A DNA stretch of 10,900 nucleotides from an uncultured Sphingopyxis sp. (GTDB lineage Bacteria; Pseudomonadota; Alphaproteobacteria; Sphingomonadales; Sphingomonadaceae). Position numbers and translations under genes: made by a program. The stretch lies in assembly GCA_937957805.1 (NCBI GenBank), contig CALFXW010000218.1:1-10900 (forward strand), in the 5' to 3' direction. The notes below the pieces were generated by a model. It saw only the letters and a program-made list of their open reading frames with translations, ran no database searches and had not been told where the DNA came from. Positions 1 through 6,406 of this stretch are shown here, piece after piece; within the stretch, counting starts at the first letter, position 1, and the number at the start of each line of letters is the position of its first letter.

Positions 1-2
1 AG

Positions 3-236
3 GGCAAAATCGCGACCTATGCAGTGATTGCCCAGCCATGGGATGTCCGAAATTTTTATGAGGCAGACGGGCTGGCACGCGGTTACGAAGTCATCGGCCG
101 GGTCAATGGCGGCCTGTTCCAAAGCGTTGACATGCGCCGCCTGAATGGGCCAGCGCCGCGCACGTTCAGCGCAATGGCGGTGCACAAGGGTGAATATACC
201 AATGTCACGCTCAATTTTGATGTGACGCCGCCTTAG
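3..236 (+). CDS. C-terminal fragment of an unrecognised protein
   Basis: The reading frame is open from the left edge and stops with TAG at 234-236, so only the last 77 residues are present. A GTG at 24 is an internal codon more likely than a start, because the frame continues upstream and no ribosome binding site precedes it. The visible part alternates hydrophobic and polar residues (GKIATYAVIAQPWD near the edge, GYEVIGRV in the middle, YTNVTLNFDVTPP at the end), which suggests a beta-rich C-terminal domain. It has no cysteine and no membrane segment. GKIATYAVI loosely recalls the C-terminal domain of thiolase-like proteins, but the rest does not follow that pattern. Codon style matches ndk downstream, on the same strand after an 83-base gap. 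I do not recognise the family. Confidence 0.6.
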   Translation, partial: GKIATYAVIAQPWDVRNFYEADGLARGYEVIGRVNGGLFQSVDMRRLNGPAPRTFSAMAVHKGEYTNVTLNFDVTPP

Positions 237-253
237 GCTTTTTGCGCTTCGGC

Positions 254-282
254 TTGCCATCGACGTCCGTCGCCGCTAGGGG
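254..282 (+). promoter_or_regulatory. weak candidate promoter for ndk
   Basis: The 83-base gap before ndk contains TTGCCA at 254-259 and TAGGGG at 277-282 with a 17-base spacer. The -35 box is a fair match and the -10 box is poor, so this is only the best sigma70-like pair in the gap, not a firm call. Transcription could instead read through from the gene upstream, since I see no terminator between them. Confidence 0.2.
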
Positions 283-306
283 CGCGCGCAGCCAATTTGC
301 ACCTAA

Positions 307-312
307 AAGGAA
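307..312 (+). promoter_or_regulatory. ribosome binding site that fixes the ndk start
   Basis: AAGGAA lies 7 bases before ATG 320. The reading frame is open back to 242, but the protein family begins at this ATG (MAVTRTFSIIKPDAT), and the site confirms it. Confidence 0.75.
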
Positions 313-319
313 CTCTCCC

Positions 320-742
320 ATGGCGGTTACCCGCACTTTTTCGATTATCAAGCCCGATGCCACCCGCCGCAACCTGACCGGCGCGGTCACCAAAATGCTC
401 GAAGAAGCGGGGCTGCGCGTTGTCGCGTCCAAGCGTATTCAGATGAGCCGCAAGCAGGCTGAAGGCTTTTATGCCGTCCACGCCGAACGTCCCTTTTACG
501 GCGAATTGTGCGATTTCATGACCAGCGGCCCGGTCGTCGTGCAGGTTCTCGAAGGCGAAGATGCGGTCAAGCGCAACCGCGACATCATGGGCGCGACCAA
601 CCCCGCGAATGCCGATGCTGGCACGATCCGCAAGGAGTTGGCCGAAAGCATCGAAGCCAATAGCGTCCATGGCAGTGACAGCGATGAAAATGCCGCGATT
701 GAAATCAGCTTTTTCTTCACACCCGAAGAAATCGTCGGCTGA
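320..742 (+). CDS. ndk: nucleoside diphosphate kinase
   Basis: This cytoplasmic enzyme moves the gamma phosphate of ATP to nucleoside diphosphates through a phosphohistidine, balancing the NTP and dNTP pools. The 140-residue length is normal for the family. Visible hallmarks are the N-terminal FSIIKPDA strand with Lys11, Tyr51, Arg87, the GATNP loop at 91-95 with Thr93, Arg104, and the catalytic signature NSVHGSDS with His117 as the phosphorylated residue. The ATG at 320 is chosen by homology and by the AAGGAA site ahead of it. It is followed by an intrinsic terminator at 768-804 and converges on purN. All key residues are intact, and nothing about the gene is odd. Confidence 0.97.
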   Translation: MAVTRTFSIIKPDATRRNLTGAVTKMLEEAGLRVVASKRIQMSRKQAEGFYAVHAERPFYGELCDFMTSGPVVVQVLEGEDAVKRNRDIMGATNPANADAGTIRKELAESIEANSVHGSDSDENAAIEISFFFTPEEIVG

Positions 743-767
743 TTGACGCTGCTATTTGGGAAATACA

Positions 768-804
768 GGGGTCGTTCACCGCTTGGTGGGCGGCCCCTTT
801 TCTT
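768..804 (+). terminator. intrinsic terminator of ndk
   Basis: A 13-base arm at 768-780 pairs with 785-797 around the loop GCTT and is followed by TTTTCTT. Ten pairs are Watson-Crick and three are G-U wobbles (772/793, 775/790, 776/789). On the opposite strand those three become C-A mismatches and no T-run follows the stem, so the structure should terminate + strand transcripts far better than purN transcripts. The T-run overlaps the purN stop codon at 803-805. Confidence 0.85.
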
Positions 805-1822
805 AGATGAAATCGATTAGAGCCACCAATTTGCGCGGGGCGATGGCCTGCCACGAACGGGTGAGCGCATCGTTGATCGCTTCCCAATCCACATCACCCA
901 AATCCAACCTGATGCCCAGCCAGCCGTCGCCGAAATAGGGCGGGCGGAAATATAACGCATCATCCTGTTCGATGCGCATCGCCTGTTCTTCAGCCCCGCT
1001 GATTTTGACCAGCAGCGCGGTCTGCCCGTCGCCATGATGATTTTGGCTGACATAGGCGAATTTCTTGCCCTTGATGATGCCAAAACAGGCCATGCCGTGG
1101 CTCAGCGTCTCCTCCGCCTCGGGCAATGCCATGGCGAGCGTGCGCACCCGTTGCGTCAGATAGGCGGGGTCGGCTTCGCGCGTAACATATGCCGCCAGCG
1201 TGCGCGCATATAGCTGATGCTCGGCGATGAGCACCCGCGCGGCGAGGCTTGCCGCATCATCGCCGGGCAGTATAGCGACCGGGCATTGCGCCAGCACTGG
1301 GCCATCGTCCAAGCCGACAGTGACCACATGCACCGAGCAGCCGCCATGGCTGTCGCCCGCATCAATCGCGCGCTGGTGGGTGTCCAACCCCTTATATTTG
1401 GGCAGCAGGCTGGGATGGATGTTGAGCATCCGCCCCGCCCATTTATCGACAAAGCCTTCGCTCAAAATCCGCATATAGCCCGCGAGCGCGACAAATTGCG
1501 CACCCGACGCGACAATCGCGTCATGCATGATGGCATCATGCGCGGCGCGGCCAAGCCCCTGATGCGGGTGGGCGAATATCGCCACCCCCTCTGCTGCGGC
1601 TAGTTGGAGGCCTGCCGTATCGGGGTTGTTGCTGGCAACAAGGGTGATTTCAAAGGGGCAATCGTCGCGTCGTGATGCGTAAAGCAGCGCGGCCATATTG
1701 GTGCCGCCGCCCGAAATCAGCACCGCAACGCGGGATTTAGCCTTTAATCCAAAACTATCGGTTTGGCTGGAGCCGCGCGGAAATTCGTCGGCTGACGAAT
1801 TTCGAGACGGACTCTCACCCAT
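803..1822 (-). CDS. purN: phosphoribosylglycinamide formyltransferase fused to an MmcQ/YjbR-like domain
   Basis: The N-terminal part is GAR transformylase, which transfers a formyl group from 10-formyl-THF to glycinamide ribonucleotide, step 3 of purine synthesis. Residues 31-~215 carry the phosphate-binding loop ISGGGTN (36-42), LAGYMRIL (113-120), NIHPSLLP with catalytic Asn134 and His136, and DDGPVLAQ with Asp172. The Asn-to-Asp spacing of 38 equals that of the E. coli enzyme. A second domain at ~222-339 has an MmcQ/YjbR pattern (ALPEAEETLSHG, FAYVS, ALYFRPPYFGDGWLGIRLD, then a C-terminal helix), so the 339-residue protein is well above the usual ~190-215. About 30 residues precede the first PurN strand and come largely from a palindrome at 1780-1803. 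No other ATG exists before the catalytic loop, so ATG 1822 stands. That ATG overlaps the purM stop by 8 bases, with GGAG (CTCC at 1834-1837) 11 bases upstream. The role of the second domain is unknown; YjbR is related to a DNA-binding fold. Confidence 0.92.
   Translation of the reverse strand: MGESPSRNSSADEFPRGSSQTDSFGLKAKSRVAVLISGGGTNMAALLYASRRDDCPFEITLVASNNPDTAGLQLAAAEGVAIFAHPHQGLGRAAHDAIMHDAIVASGAQFVALAGYMRILSEGFVDKWAGRMLNIHPSLLPKYKGLDTHQRAIDAGDSHGGCSVHVVTVGLDDGPVLAQCPVAILPGDDAASLAARVLIAEHQLYARTLAAYVTREADPAYLTQRVRTLAMALPEAEETLSHGMACFGIIKGKKFAYVSQNHHGDGQTALLVKISGAEEQAMRIEQDDALYFRPPYFGDGWLGIRLDLGDVDWEAINDALTRSWQAIAPRKLVALIDFI
1780..1803. repeat. palindromic element inside the 5' end of purN
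   Basis: GAAATTCGTC at 1780-1789 and GACGAATTTC at 1794-1803 form a perfect 10-base inverted repeat around a 4-base loop. It lies in the part of purN encoding the N-terminal extension, ahead of the conserved PurN fold. Both strands read it in frame as Asn-Ser-Ser-Ala-Asp-Glu-Phe. It has no T-run and lies inside an operon, so it does not look like a terminator. I suspect a small dispersed palindromic repeat, but there is only one copy in this window. Confidence 0.6.
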
Positions 1823-2921
1823 GGTGCGTTGCGCTCCAATCCTTCATCGCCGACCAGGTGCCGCGCGCGCCGCTGACCGTGCAGCCCTTTTCCCCCGCCG
1901 CAATATGGCCGATGCGATGGACGACCTCTCCCGCCGCAATCAGCGCGGCGGTGACTTCAGCGACCTTGGCCGGTTCAACAACCAGCGCCATGCCAATGCC
2001 GCAGTTGAATGTGCGTGCCATTTCCTCCGGCTCGATATTTCCCTGCGCCTGTAAAAAGGCCATCAGGCGCGGTTGTTCCCATGCATCCGCATCCACATGC
2101 GCGTGGAGGTGCGCGGGCAGGACGCGCGGGATATTTTCGAGCAGGCCCCCACCGGTAATATGCGCCATTGCATGCAGCGCACCTGCCCGGACGAGGGGGA
2201 GGAGGCTCCGCACATAAATCCGCGTCGGGGCCATTAGCGCGTCGATCAACAATGTTTCGGGGTCGAACAGCGCCGGTCGGTTGAGCTTCCACCCTTTGTC
2301 AGCGGCAAGGCGGCGCACCAGCGAAAAGCCGTTGGAATGGACGCCGGAGGATGCCAGCCCCAAAATCACATCACCTTCGGCCACCTTGTCCGCCGTCAGC
2401 ACATCGCCGCGTTCGACCGCGCCGACGCAAAATCCGGCAAGGTCATAATCCTCATCATCATACATGCCCGGCATTTCGGCGGTTTCGCCGCCAATCAGCG
2501 CACAACCGGCCTGTCGGCACCCCTCGGCAATGCCCGCGATGACCGCCACGGCGACCTGCTGGTCGAGCTTGCCGCAACCATAATAGTCGAGGAAGAATAA
2601 AGGTTCGGCCCCCTGCACAATCAGATCATTGGCGCACATGGCGACCAGATCGATGCCGACACCACCGTGCCGCCCCGCCTCTATCGCCAATTTCAGCTTG
2701 GTACCGACACCATCATTGGCAGCAACCAGCAGCGGGTCGGAAAAGCCCGCTGCGCGCAGGTCAAAAAAGCCGCCAAAGCCGCCCAAATCCGCATCCGCCC
2801 CGGCGCGCCTTGTCGCGCGAGCCAAGGGTGCGATGGCCCGCACCAATGCGTTGCCCGCCGCAATATCCACCCCCGCCTCAGCATAGGTGTAGCGCATATT
2901 TCCCAATTTATTGTCGCTCAT
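1815..2921 (-). CDS. purM: phosphoribosylformylglycinamidine cyclo-ligase (AIR synthetase)
   Basis: PurM closes the imidazole ring, converting FGAM to AIR with ATP, the fifth step of purine synthesis. The 368-residue length is slightly above the usual ~345. Seen in order are the N-terminal YTYAEAGVDI strand (11-20), GGFGGFFDL (47-55), the nucleotide-loop signature NDGVGTKLK (69-77), the ANDLIVQGAEPLFFLDYYGCGKLD core (98-120), GGETAEMPG (144-152) and SSGVHSNGFSLVR (191-203), followed by the C-terminal PurM/AIRS domain with HITGGGLLENIPR. ATG 2921 gives MSDNKLGNMRYTY; an internal ATG eight codons on is a possible alternative, as neither has a clear ribosome binding site. It is first in the purM-purN operon and is divergent from the DUF2066 gene. 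Its TGA (1815-1817) overlaps the purN ATG, which suggests translational coupling. Confidence 0.97.
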   Translation of the reverse strand: MSDNKLGNMRYTYAEAGVDIAAGNALVRAIAPLARATRRAGADADLGGFGGFFDLRAAGFSDPLLVAANDGVGTKLKLAIEAGRHGGVGIDLVAMCANDLIVQGAEPLFFLDYYGCGKLDQQVAVAVIAGIAEGCRQAGCALIGGETAEMPGMYDDEDYDLAGFCVGAVERGDVLTADKVAEGDVILGLASSGVHSNGFSLVRRLAADKGWKLNRPALFDPETLLIDALMAPTRIYVRSLLPLVRAGALHAMAHITGGGLLENIPRVLPAHLHAHVDADAWEQPRLMAFLQAQGNIEPEEMARTFNCGIGMALVVEPAKVAEVTAALIAAGEVVHRIGHIAAGEKGCTVSGARGTWSAMKDWSATHHG

Positions 2922-2980
2922 GCGCCGCTGCTAGCCATAACGGGCTTGGATTTCCATGCTCTTGTCGCCAAAAGGGCGGC
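2922..2980. promoter_or_regulatory. divergent intergenic region between purM and the DUF2066 gene
   Basis: These 59 bases must hold the 5' signals of two divergent units. The only recognisable element is AAAAGGG around 2970-2976, a ribosome binding site for GTG 2981. TTGTCG (2911-2916) and CCATAA (2935-2940), 18 bases apart, could be a weak + strand promoter reaching into the purM start. I see no convincing boxes for purM and no purine-type operator. Confidence 0.3.
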
Positions 2981-4225
2981 GTGAAGGCAGAATTCCCATC
3001 TAAAAAGGCGCGCCGCTGGGCGCTGGCGGCGGCGCTGATGCTCGTAATTGGGGGCGGCGGCGCCGTTTTTGCGCAAATAGAACCGGGGGATCGCGGGATC
3101 GCGCCGGTCGGTAATTCGAGCGATTTGATCGCCGACAATATCATCGTCGATGTGCTGGCCGATTCGCCGGAGGAAGCCCGCACCAAAGGCTGGCAGGAGG
3201 CGCAGCGCAAGGGTTGGGCAGCGCTCTATCGCCAGACGCATGGCGGCAACGCTGCCCCGGCGCTCAGCGATTCGGTGCTCGATTCGATTGTGACGGCGAT
3301 TGTCATCCAGCAGGAACAAATCGGCCTTGGGCGCTATCGTGCGACTTTGGGCGTGCAGTTTGACCGCGCGCGCGCTGGCCAGATTTTGGGGATAAGCGGG
3401 CGCGTGCTGCGTTCGCCGCCGCTGCTCGTCGTGCCCATCGTCTATGAAAATGGCGTCGCGCAAAGTTTTGAACGGCGCAGCGAATGGCAACGGGCATGGG
3501 CGCAGTTCCGCACCGCTGATTCGACGATTGATTATGTGCGCACCGGCGGCTTTGGGGCGGACACTTTGCTGCTCAACCCCGGACAGCAGCGCCGCCGTTC
3601 GCGCGGTTGGTGGCGCGATATTTTGAACCAATATGGCGCATCGGATGTGATTTTTCCGACCGTCCGGATTGAACGCAGCTGGCCCGGCGGGCCAGTTATC
3701 GGTTATTTTTCAGCACGTTCGGGGCCGGATAATGTTCTGCTTGGCAGCTTTGCCTTGCAGGTGCGCTCCCCCGCCGGGTTGCGCCGCCTGATGCAGGATG
3801 GCGCGCGCCGCATGGACGCGCTGTTTACCGCTGCCCTGGCCGACGGGCGGCTGCGCACCGACCCGTCGCTGATTATCGAAGCGCCGGTCGCTGCCGAAGA
3901 AATTGAAATGGCCGAAGAAGCCTTGCCCGAGGAGGCAGTCGAGGGGGCGACACCGACCGACCAAGGCCCTGTCGCCACGCCACAGGCCAGCGGTGATTTC
4001 TCCATCCAGATTGAAACCCCTGATTCGCTTGGCGTCATTGCAGCGGAAAATGCGCTGCGCTCGGTTGGCGGGGTGGAAAGTGCCAATGCCAGTTCGATTG
4101 CCGTTGGGGGGGTTTCGGTCATCCGCGTCCGTTTCCGGGGTAGCGCCGCCGACCTGCGCACCGCGCTCAGCTCGGCGGGGTATCGCGTGGCGCAGAGCGG
4201 CAATAATTTCCGTATTTCGCGTTAA
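2981..4225 (+). CDS. secreted DUF2066-type protein with a C-terminal ferredoxin-like domain
   Basis: A 414-residue protein of unknown function. The start is GTG 2981, after AAAAGGG, because it yields a clear Sec signal peptide: KKARR, a hydrophobic stretch at 14-29 and AVFA ending at residue 31, a likely signal peptidase I site. The mature N-terminus (about 50-140, VDVLADSPEEARTKGWQEAQ, then ALYRQTHGG) fits the DUF2066 pattern. Residues 300-338 form an acidic, Pro-rich linker. The final ~75 residues (SIQIETPDSL, ALRSVGGVESANA, GGVSVIRVRF, LRTALSSAGYRV) have the beta-alpha-beta layout of heavy-metal-associated domains but contain no CxxC, so metal binding is unlikely. It is probably periplasmic or envelope-associated. 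Its TAA (4223-4225) is followed immediately by the ATG of the HdaA-like gene, so the two are almost certainly cotranscribed, although the proteins should work in different compartments. Confidence 0.8.
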   Translation: MKAEFPSKKARRWALAAALMLVIGGGGAVFAQIEPGDRGIAPVGNSSDLIADNIIVDVLADSPEEARTKGWQEAQRKGWAALYRQTHGGNAAPALSDSVLDSIVTAIVIQQEQIGLGRYRATLGVQFDRARAGQILGISGRVLRSPPLLVVPIVYENGVAQSFERRSEWQRAWAQFRTADSTIDYVRTGGFGADTLLLNPGQQRRRSRGWWRDILNQYGASDVIFPTVRIERSWPGGPVIGYFSARSGPDNVLLGSFALQVRSPAGLRRLMQDGARRMDALFTAALADGRLRTDPSLIIEAPVAAEEIEMAEEALPEEAVEGATPTDQGPVATPQASGDFSIQIETPDSLGVIAAENALRSVGGVESANASSIAVGGVSVIRVRFRGSAADLRTALSSAGYRVAQSGNNFRISR

Positions 4226-4894
4226 ATGGCTGGGGATCTAGCCAGCGATTTATTTGGCGTGCAGCTTCCGTCGCAACGGGCAGGGCGGCAGCTGCCCTTG
4301 CCGCTGGCTTGGCGACAAAGTGCCAGCGGAGCGGGTGAATTTCTGGTCGGCGACAGTAATTTGGTCGCGGTGCGCGCGCTGCAGCATTTGCGCGAACAGC
4401 CGGTGCCGGTTGCCATTTTGCGCGGGCCGAGCGGTTGCGGCAAATCGCATCTGGGACGGATTTTTGCCGAAACGGCGGGCAATCACGTCATCGACGGTAT
4501 CGCGGGCGATGGCGAAGAAGCCGCTTTTCACCTGTGGAACCGGGTGCGCGCGGATGGCGGGGCATTGCTGGTCATCGTCGACACAGATTTTGCGCCGGAG
4601 AGCGTGGCGTTGCCCGATCTGCGCACCCGCCTTGCCGCCAGCCTGCCGCTCAGCATTGAGGAGCCTGATGTGGCTCTGGCGGGCGGCATCATCGATATAT
4701 TATTGCTCCGGCGCGGTCATGGCATCGGCAAAGGGGTCGGCAATTTTGCCGCTGAGCGCATCGAACGGCGCTACGTCGCACTGCACGCGGCGGTGGCGAC
4801 AATCGACCATGCCGCGATCGCCAGCCGCCGCCCGATCAACCGGACGTTGGTGCGTCAGGCGCTCGCAGATGCAGGGCTCGCCAGAGCAGTATAA
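4226..4894 (+). CDS. HdaA/Hda-like DnaA-family AAA+ ATPase
   Basis: Hda-type proteins bind the DNA-loaded sliding clamp and stimulate ATP hydrolysis by DnaA, resetting replication initiation; HdaA does this in Caulobacter. The 222 residues hold a clamp-binding motif QLPLPL at 22-27, close to the known QL-S/P-L-P-L pattern, a Walker A GPSGCGKS at 67-74, a Walker B-like strand LLVIVDTD at 114-121, and a box VII-like LRTRL at 132-136 that would carry the arginine finger. There is no C-terminal DnaA DNA-binding domain, which separates it from DnaA itself. RIERRYVALHAAV near the end matches the Hda lid helices. The start codon directly follows the stop of the DUF2066 gene, so its translation probably depends on reinitiation. 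The gene ends back to back with the convergent lipoprotein gene. It could be named hdaA, but I leave the symbol empty because I cannot confirm the orthologue. Confidence 0.87.
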   Translation: MAGDLASDLFGVQLPSQRAGRQLPLPLAWRQSASGAGEFLVGDSNLVAVRALQHLREQPVPVAILRGPSGCGKSHLGRIFAETAGNHVIDGIAGDGEEAAFHLWNRVRADGGALLVIVDTDFAPESVALPDLRTRLAASLPLSIEEPDVALAGGIIDILLLRRGHGIGKGVGNFAAERIERRYVALHAAVATIDHAAIASRRPINRTLVRQALADAGLARAV

Positions 4895-5221
4895 TCAACC
4901 GCAACGCAGCGTGGTAATCACCCCGTCGGCATCCAGTTCGCCGTTAATCCGGTCGGGCCGATAATCGAGCGTCACCGCGCTATTGGGTTCGATCCAGCGG
5001 ACATCGCGCGCACCGCTGCGCCGCGCCACTTCTTCGCGCGTCGTATCATTGGCGCGCAGCCCGACAAAGCTTTGCACCAGCGATGCGCCGCATTCATCCC
5101 CCTCATCCCGCACGGAAATATGTTCGCGTACGCCGGTTTGATATTCGGGGGATCGCCGCGTCGATGTGCAGCCGCTCAACAATGCGCCACCTAAAACCAC
5201 CAATAAAATCGCCTTACGCAT
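4895..5221 (-). CDS. lipoprotein with a peptidase inhibitor I78-like domain
   Basis: A 108-residue protein with a lipoprotein signal: MRK, a hydrophobic stretch at 4-15, and lipobox LSGC with Cys18 as the lipidated residue. The body (CGASLVQSFVG at 44-54, RRSGARDVRWI at 67-77, AVTLDYRPDRIN at 82-93, then a short strand ending CG) matches the I78 elastase-inhibitor-like pattern, in which the RPDRLN motif is characteristic. Two further cysteines, Cys44 and Cys107, could form a disulfide. Periplasmic protease inhibition is inferred from the family and is not certain. ATG 5221 overlaps the rnd stop by 8 bases and is preceded by GGAG (CTCC at 5229-5232) with a 7-base spacer. It is the last gene of the symporter-rnd-lipoprotein unit. 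Confidence 0.85.
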   Translation of the reverse strand: MRKAILLVVLGGALLSGCTSTRRSPEYQTGVREHISVRDEGDECGASLVQSFVGLRANDTTREEVARRSGARDVRWIEPNSAVTLDYRPDRINGELDADGVITTLRCG

Positions 5222-6395
5222 CCATATTCTCCGTCACGGTGCGGTGCATGATGAGCTTGCCACCTTGCACAGCAAAGGCCAGCCGCCCTTCAACCAGTTC
5301 GAGCGCGTCCGCACCAAATTTTTCGGCACGCCAGCCGGTCAAAATGGCAAGCCCGCTGCGCACGCCGGCGGCCAATTGCTCCAACTCATCCGAACGGGCG
5401 ATTAACCGCGCCGCCACATTCAGTTCACGTGCGCGAATTTTGAGCAATAGTTTGAGGAGGTCGGCAACCAATGCCCCTTCTTTGCCCAGACCGGGGGTTT
5501 TGGGGGCATGGCTGGGCATGTCGTCCCGCGCCATCGGCTGTGCCGCGTCGAGCGCCGCCATCAACCGATAACCGATGTCATTGTTGCGCCAACTGGGCGA
5601 CAGGCCGCGAATCTTGGGCAAATCTTCCTGACTGCGCGGCGGGTGGGATGCGATTTCACCCAAAGTCTCATCTTTGACGATGCGCCCGCGCGGCAGGTTT
5701 TTGCCGCGTGCTTCGCGTTCGCGCCATGCGGCAAGCGCGCGCAAACGGCCCAGAACATCGGGCTTGCGCGACTGGATTTTGACCCGCTGCCACGCGTCTT
5801 CGGGGTCGAGCGCATAGTTTGCGGGGTCGGTTATCCGCTCCATCTCCTCATCCAGCCAATGGCCGCGCCCCGTCACCCGCAATTTTTCGAGCATCATTGG
5901 AAAAATTTCTGCCAGATGGGTCACATCGGCGATGGCATAATCAATCTGCCTTTTGTCGAGCGGGCGGCGCGACCAGTCGGTAAAGCGCGCGCCCTTGTCG
6001 AGGGAGATGCCCACCCAGCTTTCGACAAGGTTGGAATATCCAAGTTGTTCTGCCTGCGCCAATGCCATGGCACCGATTTGCGTGTCGAACAGGGGGTAGG
6101 GGGTCTTGCCAGTCAGATGATAAATTATTTCAATATCCTGCCCGCCCGCATGGACAACTTTTAGCACATTTTCATTGTCCACCAGCAGGTGGAGCAGCGG
6201 CGCAAGGTCAATATCCGCCTTTGGGTCGATGGCGGCGGCTTCCTTACCATCGGAAATCTGAATGAGGCAAAGGTCGGGGTAAAAGCTATTTTCCCGCATG
6301 AATTCGGTATCGACGGTGATGAAATCGGCACTGGCAAATCGCGCACATAGTTGGGCGAGCGTTGCGCTGTCTTCGATAAGCGGGTGAATCTGCAT
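5214..6395 (-). CDS. rnd: ribonuclease D
   Basis: RNase D is a 3'-5' exoribonuclease that trims tRNA precursors and other small RNAs. The 393-residue protein has the complete DEDDy exonuclease site: Asp29 and Glu31 in VDTEF, Asp87 in VHAGGQDIE, and Tyr153 with Asp157 in DYAIAD. An HRDC domain follows at about 214-290 (RALAAWREREARGKNLPR, then EDLPKIRGLSPSW). The frame is open far upstream into the symporter gene, but family homology begins at MQIHPL, so ATG 6395 is chosen. That ATG lies 11 bases after the symporter stop, with only a weak ribosome binding site, suggesting coupling. The stop TAA overlaps the lipoprotein ATG. Confidence 0.96.
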   Translation of the reverse strand: MQIHPLIEDSATLAQLCARFASADFITVDTEFMRENSFYPDLCLIQISDGKEAAAIDPKADIDLAPLLHLLVDNENVLKVVHAGGQDIEIIYHLTGKTPYPLFDTQIGAMALAQAEQLGYSNLVESWVGISLDKGARFTDWSRRPLDKRQIDYAIADVTHLAEIFPMMLEKLRVTGRGHWLDEEMERITDPANYALDPEDAWQRVKIQSRKPDVLGRLRALAAWREREARGKNLPRGRIVKDETLGEIASHPPRSQEDLPKIRGLSPSWRNNDIGYRLMAALDAAQPMARDDMPSHAPKTPGLGKEGALVADLLKLLLKIRARELNVAARLIARSDELEQLAAGVRSGLAILTGWRAEKFGADALELVEGRLAFAVQGGKLIMHRTVTENMDA

Positions 6396-6406
6396 GGTCT
6401 GTTTGC

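Noticed and set aside
233..670. 145-residue frame antisense to ndk
   Set aside because: It runs fully opposite a conserved enzyme, has no family-like motifs and reflects the GC-rich codon pattern.
1780..1803. Palindrome as an intrinsic terminator between purM and purN
   Set aside because: It lacks a T-run, lies inside the purN coding region and would cut an operon whose genes overlap.
2810..2980. N-terminal extension of the DUF2066 gene
   Set aside because: It would overlap the purM start on the other strand and hide a clear signal peptide; GTG 2981 with AAAAGGG fits better.
2918..3631. 237-residue frame antisense to the DUF2066 gene
   Set aside because: Low-complexity Arg/Ala-rich text with no recognisable domain, opposite a signal-peptide-bearing gene.
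5508..6164. 218-residue frame antisense to rnd
   Set aside because: Shadow of the DEDD exonuclease gene; no independent start signal.
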